NCBI GenBank assembly: GCA_025350945.1
Contig: JANXWW010000074.1
Coordinates: 1-9,535 of the forward strand
Direction of reading: 5' to 3'
From: Burkholderiales bacterium
Lineage (GTDB): Bacteria; Pseudomonadota; Gammaproteobacteria; Burkholderiales; Usitatibacteraceae
Length of the DNA: 9,535 bases
Shown: piece after piece, positions 1-6,481 of the stretch
How the letters are laid out: each line of letters opens with the position of its first letter
Position numbering within the stretch: position 1 is the first letter of the stretch
Translations under genes and position numbers: made by a program
The notes under the pieces: generated by a model
Seen by the model: only the letters and a program-made list of their open reading frames with translations
What the model was told of the DNA's origin: nothing
Database searches by the model: none

Positions 1-917
1 CCGCGTGCGGCGATATCGGTGGCAACTAAAACAGCGAGATCCCCTGTCTTGAATTCAGCCAGTGCCTTGGTGCGCGCGGCCTGGCTCTTGTTGCCGTGAA
101 TCGCTAATGCGGTAATACCGGATTTATTGAGCTGTTCCGCCAAACGATTCGCACCATGTTTGGTGCGCGTAAATACCAGCACTTGATGCCAGTTATTTTG
201 TTTGATGAGATGGATTAGCAAATCCTTTTTCTTGTCGCGATCTACCGGGTGAACTTTTTGCGTAATCATCTCGACTGTTGAATTGCGGCGTGCAACTTCG
301 ATTAACGCCGGATTGTCGAGCAAACCATCGGCGAGTTTTTTGATCTCTTCAGAAAAAGTGGCCGAGAACAACAAGTTTTGGCGTTTCTTTGGCAACACCG
401 CGAGCACTTTTTTAATATCGTGAATGAAACCCATATCGAGCATGCGATCAGCTTCATCCAGCACTAAAATTTCGACATGCGAAAGGTCTACCGTACGCTG
501 CTGATGATGGTCGAGTAAACGGCCTGGTGTTGCGACTAAAACATCGACGCCCTGACGTAGGATGGAAATTTGCGGATTGATGCCCACGCCGCCGTAAATC
601 ACGGTCGATTTCACGCCCGCATATTTGCCGTAAACGCGCACGCTTTCTTCAACCTGCGCAGCAAGTTCACGGGTGGGCGTGAGCACCAGGACGCGAATTA
701 CTTTTTTACCCGCGCGAGGGTTTGCCAGCAGGCGTTGCAGGATCGGCAGCGTGAAACCAGCTGTTTTGCCAGTACCAGTTTGCGCGCCGGCAAGCAAATC
801 GCCGCCGTTGAGCACCGCCGGAATGGCCTGCATTTGAATAGGGGTGGGTGTGGTATAGCCGTGTTCGGAAACAGCACGAACGAGCGGCTCGGATAAACCG
901 AGGGCAGAAAATGACAT
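1..917 (-). CDS. rhlE: DEAD-box ATP-dependent RNA helicase, RhlE-like (partial, C-terminus outside window)
   Basis: Superfamily 2 RNA helicase that unwinds or remodels short RNA duplexes with ATP in the cytoplasm; RhlE proteins are linked to ribosome maturation and RNA decay. I translated it by hand from the ATG at 917-915, giving 305 codons open to the window edge. Visible in order: the Q motif (GYTTPTPIQ, residues 20-28), Walker A AQTGTGKT (45-52), motif Ia PTREL (81-85), TPGR (130-133), DEAD (154-157), SAT (185-187), motif IV LVFTRTK (247-253) and motif V ATDIAAR (299-305). Motif VI and the basic C-terminal tail lie beyond base 1. The start MSFSALGLSEPL matches RhlE-type N-termini (conserved F upstream of the Q motif). 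No clear Shine-Dalgarno precedes it. The family call is certain; the RhlE subfamily is likely, since SrmB- or DbpA-type paralogues cannot be excluded without the tail. It is divergent from the RsmH-like gene. Confidence 0.95.
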   Translation of the reverse strand, partial: MSFSALGLSEPLVRAVSEHGYTTPTPIQMQAIPAVLNGGDLLAGAQTGTGKTAGFTLPILQRLLANPRAGKKVIRVLVLTPTRELAAQVEESVRVYGKYAGVKSTVIYGGVGINPQISILRQGVDVLVATPGRLLDHHQQRTVDLSHVEILVLDEADRMLDMGFIHDIKKVLAVLPKKRQNLLFSATFSEEIKKLADGLLDNPALIEVARRNSTVEMITQKVHPVDRDKKKDLLIHLIKQNNWHQVLVFTRTKHGANRLAEQLNKSGITALAIHGNKSQAARTKALAEFKTGDLAVLVATDIAAR

Positions 918-1073
918 GAGAAAACTTTCGAATGTTTCGAACCTGTCGTCCCGATTTTGAGAGGGAACGCCAGTCTAGGTGCGGAGGTGTTTGCTTGAAA
1001 AGCGAGGTCGTAATTGACTTTGGGCGCGGGGACTGGAACAACGCCATATTAGTATTATAGCAGTAGCGAACGA
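918..1073. promoter_or_regulatory. Divergent intergenic region between the helicase and RsmH-like genes
   Basis: This 156-nt region must hold the start signals of both divergent genes. I see no convincing sigma-70 promoter. A TATTAT at 1053-1058 could be a -10 box for the rightward gene, but nothing good sits at -35. On the minus strand, TTCAAG followed 16 nt later by TAGACT is only a weak match. Two TTCGAA palindromes at 927-932 and 936-941 lie just ahead of the helicase start and could form a small hairpin in its leader. Confidence 0.4.
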
Positions 1074-2150
1074 ATGGCCAACTCCTTTAAACTAGCATCT
1101 ATGTCAATTGAATCTCCACCCCCTCATGTGCGTCGTAAACGTTATCGCGGCTCTCACCCGAGGACGTTTGTTGAAAAATACAAAGAACTTGATCCGCAAT
1201 ACTTCACTGCTGATGTGGAGAAAGTAATTGCGCGCGGACAGACGCCTGCGGGCACGCATCGTCCAATTTGTGTGGACGAAATTCTTGCGGTCCTGAATCC
1301 TCAGTCCGGTGAATTGGCACTTGACTGCACGCTCGGTTTTGGTGGGCACGCACAGTCAATTCTTCCGCGGTTGTTGCCTCACGGCAAGTTGTTCGCGATT
1401 GATGTGGATTCAGTCGAACGACCGCGTACTGAGGCACGTTTGCGTGCGTTGGGTTTTTCTGATGATGCGCTGAATGTGTGCGAAATGAATTTCGCCGACA
1501 TTGTGCAACTACTGCCTGAGTCGGGAAAATTCGACTGCATTCTTGCTGATTTGGGTGTGTCATCAATGCAACTCGACAATCCTGCGCGCGGCTTTTCATA
1601 TAAAAATGATGGGCCGCTTGATCTGCGATTAAATCCGCTGGCTGGCGAGCCTGCATCTGCGCTACTGCAATCGATGAGAGCATACGATCTTGGTCAACTA
1701 GTGGGTAATTATGCTGACGAGCCTTATGCTGCACGTATTGCTTATGGCATTAAACGAAGTGCCACGCCCATTTTGACCACACGGCAATTGGCAGATAACA
1801 TTCGTGAAACGCTCAAGGATTTTCCGGACAGACATGACCACAAGAAAACATTGGCGCGCACATTTATGGCGTTGCGTATTGAAGTCAATAACGAATTTGC
1901 CGCGCTGGATCGTTTTATTGAAACACTGCCTGCCTGTTTAAAGTCTGGTGGCCGTGTGGCAATTCTTACTTTTCATTCGGGCGAAGATCGCAGAATCGAT
2001 GCGGCGTTTCAAGGCTTTCTTAGCGCAGGTATTTTCTCAAACATTTCCGTAGAACCCATCCGGCCGTCTCCTGAAGAGCAGCGCAGCAATTCGCGTTCAG
2101 TCCCGGCAAAACTGCGCTGGGCAATTCGGTCAGGCGCACCAGTTAAATGA
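1074..2150 (+). CDS. RsmH (MraW)-like SAM-dependent rRNA methyltransferase, divergent paralogue
   Basis: A 358-residue protein of the RsmH family. Canonical RsmH makes N4-methylcytidine at C1402 of 16S rRNA, in the P-site of the small subunit. Family blocks are all recognisable: THRPICVDEIL (61-71), SAM motif I as GFGGHA (88-93, usually GRGGHS), ADLGVSSMQLD (158-168), DGPLDLRLN (179-187), FMALRIEVNNE (264-274), FHSGEDR (300-306, usually FHSLEDR) and SRSVPAKLR (340-348). A basic extension of about 60 residues (VRRKRYRGSHPRTF at 19-32 and beyond) precedes the usual start of the fold, so it is longer than the roughly 310 residues normal for RsmH. It is not beside mraZ, ftsL or ftsI, as the standard gene is. 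A paralogue with a shifted target is my inference. ATG 1074 is the first start of the open frame; ATG 1101 is possible, and neither has a good ribosome binding site. Confidence 0.85.
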   Translation: MANSFKLASMSIESPPPHVRRKRYRGSHPRTFVEKYKELDPQYFTADVEKVIARGQTPAGTHRPICVDEILAVLNPQSGELALDCTLGFGGHAQSILPRLLPHGKLFAIDVDSVERPRTEARLRALGFSDDALNVCEMNFADIVQLLPESGKFDCILADLGVSSMQLDNPARGFSYKNDGPLDLRLNPLAGEPASALLQSMRAYDLGQLVGNYADEPYAARIAYGIKRSATPILTTRQLADNIRETLKDFPDRHDHKKTLARTFMALRIEVNNEFAALDRFIETLPACLKSGGRVAILTFHSGEDRRIDAAFQGFLSAGIFSNISVEPIRPSPEEQRSNSRSVPAKLRWAIRSGAPVK

Positions 2151-2185
2151 TGTTCGCGTTTGATACATATTGATCACCATTTAAC
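2142..2185. repeat. Imperfect inverted repeat over the rsmH-like stop codon
   Basis: GTTAAATGATG at 2142-2152 is complementary to CACCATTTAAC at 2175-2185 with one mismatch (8 uninterrupted pairs, then 2 more), around a 22-nt loop. The left arm includes the stop codon at 2148-2150, and the right arm ends 14 nt before the next start codon. No T-run follows, so it is not a normal intrinsic terminator. It may be chance or a hairpin tuning translation of the second gene. Confidence 0.3.
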
Positions 2186-2199
2186 ACCATCGTCAGCCA

Positions 2200-2973
2200 A
2201 TGCCTAATATCAATCCTGCACCCGATACAACACCTGCACATATCGTACATGCTCCGCATGCGCCGCTGACAGTTTATTACCAGCACGAGACGGAGCGGCA
2301 GGCATTTCTGCGCGAGATTTTTGATTCCACTGCAATCGACTATGATCGTATCGAGAAAATGCTCGCCCTTGGCAGCGGGCCCTGGTATCGACGCCACGCG
2401 CTGATGCGTGCAGGATTGGCGACTGGTATGTGCGTTGTGGATGTAGGTGTGGGCACAGGATTGGTGGCACGCGAAGCGGCAATGTTGGTGGGTGATGCAT
2501 CGCTCGTCACCGGCGTTGATCCCAGCCCTGGCATGATGGGCGCGGCAAATTTACCGGCGGATGTGAAGCTTGTGGAGGGCCGCGCGGAAGCGATTCCGTT
2601 GCCAGATGCGAGCGCGGATTTTATCAGCATGGGCTACGCGCTAAGGCACATCAGTGATCTGGAAGCCGCGTTTAAAGAATTCCATCGCGTATTAAAACCA
2701 GGTGGCAAATTTTGCATTTTGGAAATCACCAAACCAGAAACGTATATCGCGCAAATACTGCTTAAAACTTATATGCGTGTTGTCGTTCCGTTGCTGGCGA
2801 AATTAGTTGCGCGCGGAAAAAACACACCGCTTATTTGGCGTTATTACTGGGACAGCATTGAAGCCTGTGCGCCACCTGCGAGTGTTGTTACAACGCTCGA
2901 AGTAGCGGGCTTTACAAGAGTTACTCGCTATTGCGAACTGGGAATTTTTTCGGAATATCGTGGTTCACGGTAG
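2200..2973 (+). CDS. Class I SAM-dependent methyltransferase, UbiE/COQ5-like
   Basis: A 257-residue cytoplasmic methyltransferase. The SAM-binding Rossmann fold is clear: motif I VVDVGVGTGLVA (79-90), the acidic residue after strand 2 in TGVDPSPGMM (104-113, Asp107), motif II region EAIPLPDASADFI (130-142) and motif III RVLKPGGKFCILEI (163-176). FDSTAIDYD (41-49) and the C-terminal pattern EVAGFTRV (234-241) resemble the UbiE/MenG group, which C-methylates ubiquinone and menaquinone precursors. The spacing and the region after FDS differ from true UbiE, and no quinone gene is nearby, so the substrate is unknown. It lies 49 nt after the RsmH-like gene on the same strand, with no terminator between, which suggests cotranscription. 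The first residues (proline- and histidine-rich) look disordered, and ATG 2200 lacks an obvious ribosome binding site, so the true start could be further in. Confidence 0.85.
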   Translation: MPNINPAPDTTPAHIVHAPHAPLTVYYQHETERQAFLREIFDSTAIDYDRIEKMLALGSGPWYRRHALMRAGLATGMCVVDVGVGTGLVAREAAMLVGDASLVTGVDPSPGMMGAANLPADVKLVEGRAEAIPLPDASADFISMGYALRHISDLEAAFKEFHRVLKPGGKFCILEITKPETYIAQILLKTYMRVVVPLLAKLVARGKNTPLIWRYYWDSIEACAPPASVVTTLEVAGFTRVTRYCELGIFSEYRGSR

Positions 2974-2976
2974 CGC

Positions 2977-4695
2977 TTAAGTTTTCTTTTGCCGGTACAT
3001 ATCAGCATCCGCGCTCTTGATGAGTGAATCGACATCCTGACCATCGCCCGGATAACAAGCGATACCGATGGATGCGCCCACCGAAACAGCAGGTGCTTTA
3101 CTGTTTTCAGGTGACACAATTGGCGCAAGCAATTTTGCAGCAAGCAGTTCGCGCACGCGCTCCGCGGACTGCCGGTTTTCGATCTGATCCACCATGACAA
3201 TAAATTCATCGCCCGCGTAGCGCGTCGCCAGATCGGTTTCACGCAATGATTCGCGCATGCGCTCCCCCATGACGCGCAATACATGGTCGCCCATGTCATG
3301 ACCTAGCGTGTCATTAATTTCCTTGAAATTATCCAGGTCGATAAAGAGCAGCGCAAACATGCGCGGGTCTTGTGAACGACGACGCATGATGATCTTTTCC
3401 TCCATTCGACGCAGCAGCGCTTCGCGGTTGGCGAGGCCGGTCATGCGATCAGTTAACAGGCGCTGTTGCATATCAGAAAAACTTTTGGCGAGTTCGCCGA
3501 TTTCATCTTTACGCTGGATATTTAATGGCGCGTTGAATACGCCATCGCCCACATTTCGCGCCATTTTTGTTAACTTCCGCAAATCACCAGTGACAATCGC
3601 CAGCACACCAAAGCCGGTGGCGACAATAAGCAACGAAACCAGCACCGCAAGCAACGCCGTGCGCTTGACGTTGGTCGTGATACCTGACAGAAAATCGCTG
3701 CGTGGTACAGCCACTGCGATTGCCCAATCGAGGCCCGCATCGTCGCGCACGCGCGCAAATCCCACCTGTATGGATTCGCCATTTGGCCCATCAAAAACAC
3801 GGGTGCGCGCATTGTAGGCGGCATCTGCTTTGTTACTCATAAGTGTGCGCACTTCGTTGTAAGTGGCGGCGATCAGGGGATCATCGCTTACGGCCGCATT
3901 GAGCCGCTGGTTGTTACCATCAGCGGTATTTTTGAGATGTGGCCCACGCGATGTCGCAATCAGATTGCCATCAGGTTCAACAATAAATGCAAATCCGTTG
4001 GGGCTGAGTTTTAATTGTTGTAAAAACGTACTTATATGTTTGAGTGAAAGATCGGTGGCTACCACACCGGCAAATTCACCCGCTGCATTATTGACGCGTC
4101 GCGCGCGGGTACCCACCAGCTCAAGCGTTTTGAAATCGATGTAAATGGAAGTCCACGTTTGTGTGGAGTTGCTCTGTCCCGCCTTATACCAAGGACGTTC
4201 GCGTGGATCGTATAACTTTTCTTCAGAAACGGGTTTCTCAAGGACACCGCGAATACCGGTGAAATGGTAAATCTTGCGAGGTGAAGTCGCGTCCGTGCGC
4301 AAGCGCAGTTCGGCCTCGGTATCGGAAAAGCGCCAGAGGCCGAAGAAATGACCTTTGCTATCGCCGTAGTAGGCATAGTTGTTGGGGTCACGATGTACTG
4401 ACGTGGCCAGCCAGAAACGTGTGCGCAAGTTCTCAACGTCTTTCCCGACCTCGTCGGGAGCAAAAACGCCATTGGGGAACGCGGTTTCCAGTACCGCGCC
4501 AGAACCTGCAACATGGCGTTCAACGGCTTGGGAAATACGCCCAACCGTTTCTTTAAGCAAATAATCAGAAAGCGTATCCACCGCTTCATAACCCGTGCGA
4601 TATGACAGAAAACCAATGGCAAGTGCCGCCACTAGTACCAGGACAACATATGGCACCGTCAGCATTTGACGCAAAGTGAGAATACGGGATTTCAT
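2977..4695 (-). CDS. Membrane diguanylate cyclase: dCache sensor, HAMP, GGDEF
   Basis: A 572-residue inner-membrane signalling enzyme expected to make cyclic di-GMP from two GTP. Order: a membrane helix at about 12-32; a periplasmic double-Cache-like sensor at about 40-335 with the typical YDPRERPWY motif (162-170); a second helix at about 346-369; a HAMP linker at about 370-415; a GGDEF domain at 416-572. FIDLDNFKEIND (451-462) supplies a metal-binding Asp453. The signature reads AGDEF (494-498), a variant found in active cyclases. RETD (485-488) lies exactly five residues before it, the position of the RxxD inhibitory site, so product feedback is expected. No EAL domain is present. Cache domains in such proteins often bind small organic ligands; the ligand here is unknown. 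The ATG at 4695-4693 puts the first helix at a normal distance. Its 3' end lies 3 nt from the convergent methyltransferase gene. Confidence 0.95.
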   Translation of the reverse strand: MKSRILTLRQMLTVPYVVLVLVAALAIGFLSYRTGYEAVDTLSDYLLKETVGRISQAVERHVAGSGAVLETAFPNGVFAPDEVGKDVENLRTRFWLATSVHRDPNNYAYYGDSKGHFFGLWRFSDTEAELRLRTDATSPRKIYHFTGIRGVLEKPVSEEKLYDPRERPWYKAGQSNSTQTWTSIYIDFKTLELVGTRARRVNNAAGEFAGVVATDLSLKHISTFLQQLKLSPNGFAFIVEPDGNLIATSRGPHLKNTADGNNQRLNAAVSDDPLIAATYNEVRTLMSNKADAAYNARTRVFDGPNGESIQVGFARVRDDAGLDWAIAVAVPRSDFLSGITTNVKRTALLAVLVSLLIVATGFGVLAIVTGDLRKLTKMARNVGDGVFNAPLNIQRKDEIGELAKSFSDMQQRLLTDRMTGLANREALLRRMEEKIIMRRRSQDPRMFALLFIDLDNFKEINDTLGHDMGDHVLRVMGERMRESLRETDLATRYAGDEFIVMVDQIENRQSAERVRELLAAKLLAPIVSPENSKAPAVSVGASIGIACYPGDGQDVDSLIKSADADMYRQKKT

Positions 4696-4879
4696 AACTT
4701 TTTAATTTTGTGTGGGTATCGATAATTTGCGTATAAGTTTAACCGAGGGTGCCAGCCAGCATGGCGTGATTTCGTGATGGTGATTGTGAACGTTTATGGC
4801 GAACTCAATAGTCGTCGCGAGCGTGGGATTTTTCGCCATGAAAGCAGCCTGAAGTAGATTACAACGTACCAACCAGATT

Positions 4880-4907
4880 TTGCTGCATTAATAAAAATAT
4901 ATATAAA
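4880..4907 (+). promoter_or_regulatory. Candidate sigma-70 promoter for the DUF4397 lipoprotein gene
   Basis: TTGCTG (4880-4885) and TATAAA (4902-4907) are separated by 16 nt inside the AT-rich block. This is the best promoter-like pair seen upstream of the lipoprotein gene, but it lies about 210 nt before the start codon, and AT-rich DNA gives such matches by chance. Confidence 0.25.
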
Positions 4908-5107
4908 TCATATGGATAGAAGATTATTACCGTAAAGTATATAAATGAACTAAATGGTAAATTCTCTGTCTAATTGGTAGTTCAAAAACTTGCCATCCTC
5001 AAAGAAAGTTGCACTTCAAACTGGATTTTCAAACAGTGGCATTTTTTGGGGCGCGCACACGGCTTCAAGTTTTAGAGCTATTTGCGTTTAAAAATTTTCA
5101 AACTATC

Positions 5108-5113
5108 AAGGAG
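5108..5113 (+). promoter_or_regulatory. Ribosome binding site that fixes the lipoprotein start
   Basis: AAGGAG lies 6 nt before ATG 5120. It is the only strong Shine-Dalgarno among the genes of this window. It selects ATG 5120 over the in-frame TTG at 5009, which would put 37 residues ahead of the signal peptide. Confidence 0.85.
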
Positions 5114-5119
5114 ATAAAA

Positions 5120-6430
5120 ATGAAAAGAAACACATGGCAAAAGTGGTGTGCGGCGATGGCAAGTTTAACTGCGGTTGCACTAATAGCTGGCTGTAACGGT
5201 GGCAGTGATAACAACAATTCCCAGGCAAAAGTACGCGTCCTCCATGCCTCACCGGACGCACCCGCAGTCGATGTCGTCATCAACAGTGCTGCCATTGCTG
5301 CAAACGCACCGTTTAAAACTGCGACTGCTTTTACCAATACCAATTCGGGTAAAGGTTCAGTACGCGTAAATGTTGCCGGTACCAACACCACCGTCATCAA
5401 TGCTTCTCCCGATTTCAATGCCGGGCGTTCATATACAATTATTGCCGCTAACAAAGTTGCTGCAATCGAGCCGCTGATAATTGATGATGATGGTGTCGCC
5501 CCGTCTTCTGGTCAGGTGAAGGTAAGGGTGGTGCATGGCGCGCCGAGTGCGCCTGCGGTGGATGTATATGTAACAGCGCCCAATGCCGTACTTACCGGCA
5601 CCACGCCAACGCTGGCCGCGGTGCCATTTAAAGCTATCTCAGGCGTACTGCAGGTGGCCGCAGGCAATTATCAAATTCGCGTAACAGCTGCCGGTAGCAA
5701 AGCTGCCGTCTTCGATGCGGGCACCGTCGCGCTGGCAGCAGGGGCAGATTTGGTGTTGGTGGCGGTTGATCAAAATACGGGGGCATCACCCATCAGTTTG
5801 ATTGGGCTCACCACAGACGCTGCCGCACCAAGATTCGAGCTTACCGATACCCGCGCACAGTTACGTGCTTTTCACGCATCACCTGATGCACCCAATGTCG
5901 ATATTCTGGTCGATAACGCAATAGCCGCGAGCAATGTGCCTTATCCTACAGCGGTTGGTTTTGTCGCGGTGCCCAGTGGTTCGCGTAACGTAAAGGTGAA
6001 TGCCACCGGAACAGCAACGACGGTGATTGATGTCACACCAACGCTGGCTGCAGGCAAAGCCTACACCGCTTATGCGGTTGGCTTCCTCGCCTCTATTTCA
6101 GCTCTGTTGGTGGAAGATAATTTGTCCGCGCCCACTGCGGGTAACGCGAAAATTCGCGTCATTCACGGCTCGCCTGATGCGCCTAATGTCGATATTTTGG
6201 CGAACAACAATAAAGTATTGTCAAACGTACCGTTTAAGACCGCTTCAGATTATCTGGTGGTGCCCGCAGGTGCCTACAACTTCAAAGTAAATGTGGCAGG
6301 AACGGCTACCACAGCCACACAAGCAGATGTCACGCTGGCGGCAGGCAAAGTTTACACAGCGATTGCGGTTGGTTCAGTTTCACCGACAGCAAAAAACAAG
6401 CTGGGCATTCAACTGCTGACGGATAAATAA
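5120..6430 (+). CDS. DUF4397 tandem-repeat lipoprotein
   Basis: A 436-residue exported lipoprotein. It begins with MKRN, a hydrophobic stretch, and the lipobox IAGC with Cys25 as the lipid anchor. Asn at +2, not Asp, predicts sorting to the outer membrane. After a short Asn/Ser linker come four DUF4397-type repeats, each opening with the motif H-[AG]-[SA]-P-x-A-P-x-V-D; the His residues are 42, 139, 252 and 349, spaced 97, 113 and 97. Each repeat continues with a beta-rich core including a 'VPSGSRNVKVN' or 'VPAGAYNFKVN' type strand and 'LAAGKxYT'. Repeats 3 and 4 are the most alike (HASPDAPNVDIL and HGSPDAPNVDIL). The fold is predicted to be beta-sandwich-like. DUF4397 proteins have no settled function; adhesion, surface or matrix roles are inference. 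The gene stands alone, with a long leader and its own terminator. No catalytic motif is visible. Confidence 0.93.
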   Translation: MKRNTWQKWCAAMASLTAVALIAGCNGGSDNNNSQAKVRVLHASPDAPAVDVVINSAAIAANAPFKTATAFTNTNSGKGSVRVNVAGTNTTVINASPDFNAGRSYTIIAANKVAAIEPLIIDDDGVAPSSGQVKVRVVHGAPSAPAVDVYVTAPNAVLTGTTPTLAAVPFKAISGVLQVAAGNYQIRVTAAGSKAAVFDAGTVALAAGADLVLVAVDQNTGASPISLIGLTTDAAAPRFELTDTRAQLRAFHASPDAPNVDILVDNAIAASNVPYPTAVGFVAVPSGSRNVKVNATGTATTVIDVTPTLAAGKAYTAYAVGFLASISALLVEDNLSAPTAGNAKIRVIHGSPDAPNVDILANNNKVLSNVPFKTASDYLVVPAGAYNFKVNVAGTATTATQADVTLAAGKVYTAIAVGSVSPTAKNKLGIQLLTDK

Positions 6431-6450
6431 TTACTGCTATTCGCTTAACA

Positions 6451-6479
6451 AAAGCCCCGATAAAATCGGGGCTTTTTTT
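6451..6479. terminator. Bidirectional intrinsic terminator
   Basis: AAAGCCCCGAT (6451-6461), loop AAA, then ATCGGGGCTTT (6465-6475) makes an 11-bp perfect stem followed by further T to 6479. It sits 20 nt after the lipoprotein stop. Read on the minus strand, the same stem is followed by TTTTGTT, so it can also stop transcripts from the convergent hydrolase gene ending at 6482. The T-run is better on the plus side. Confidence 0.93.
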
Positions 6480-6481
6480 GA

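Larger units (their letters stand above)
4696..5119. other. 424-nt non-coding region between divergent cyclase and lipoprotein genes
   Basis: No credible gene is seen here. A 26-codon frame at 4777-4857 has no ribosome binding site. An 8-bp inverted repeat, ATGGCGAA (4796-4803) and TTCGCCAT (4832-4839), lies within that frame. The stretch from about 4886 to 4960 is strongly AT-rich compared with its neighbours and carries TATATAAAT twice (4900-4908 and 4938-4946). A further 150 nt separate this AT-rich block from the lipoprotein start, so a long 5' leader is possible. No known riboswitch consensus was recognised. Confidence 0.6.

Noticed and set aside
706..1047. 113-codon minus-strand frame overlapping the helicase start
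   Set aside because: It is in another frame of the well-supported helicase and crosses its start region; no family features.
4777..4857. 26-residue frame from ATG 4777 (MVIVNVYGEL start)
   Set aside because: No ribosome binding site, no recognised family, and the length is easily reached by chance. Kept only as a note on the non-coding region.
5069..5080. GTTTTAGAGCTA, identical to the start of the Streptococcus pyogenes type II CRISPR repeat
   Set aside because: Only 12 bases match. It occurs once, with no second repeat, spacer pattern, tracrRNA or cas gene. Chance match in AT-rich DNA.
5009..5119. N-terminal extension of the DUF4397 protein from a TTG start
   Set aside because: It would bury a clear lipoprotein signal peptide 37 residues in, while ATG 5120 has an AAGGAG at ideal spacing.
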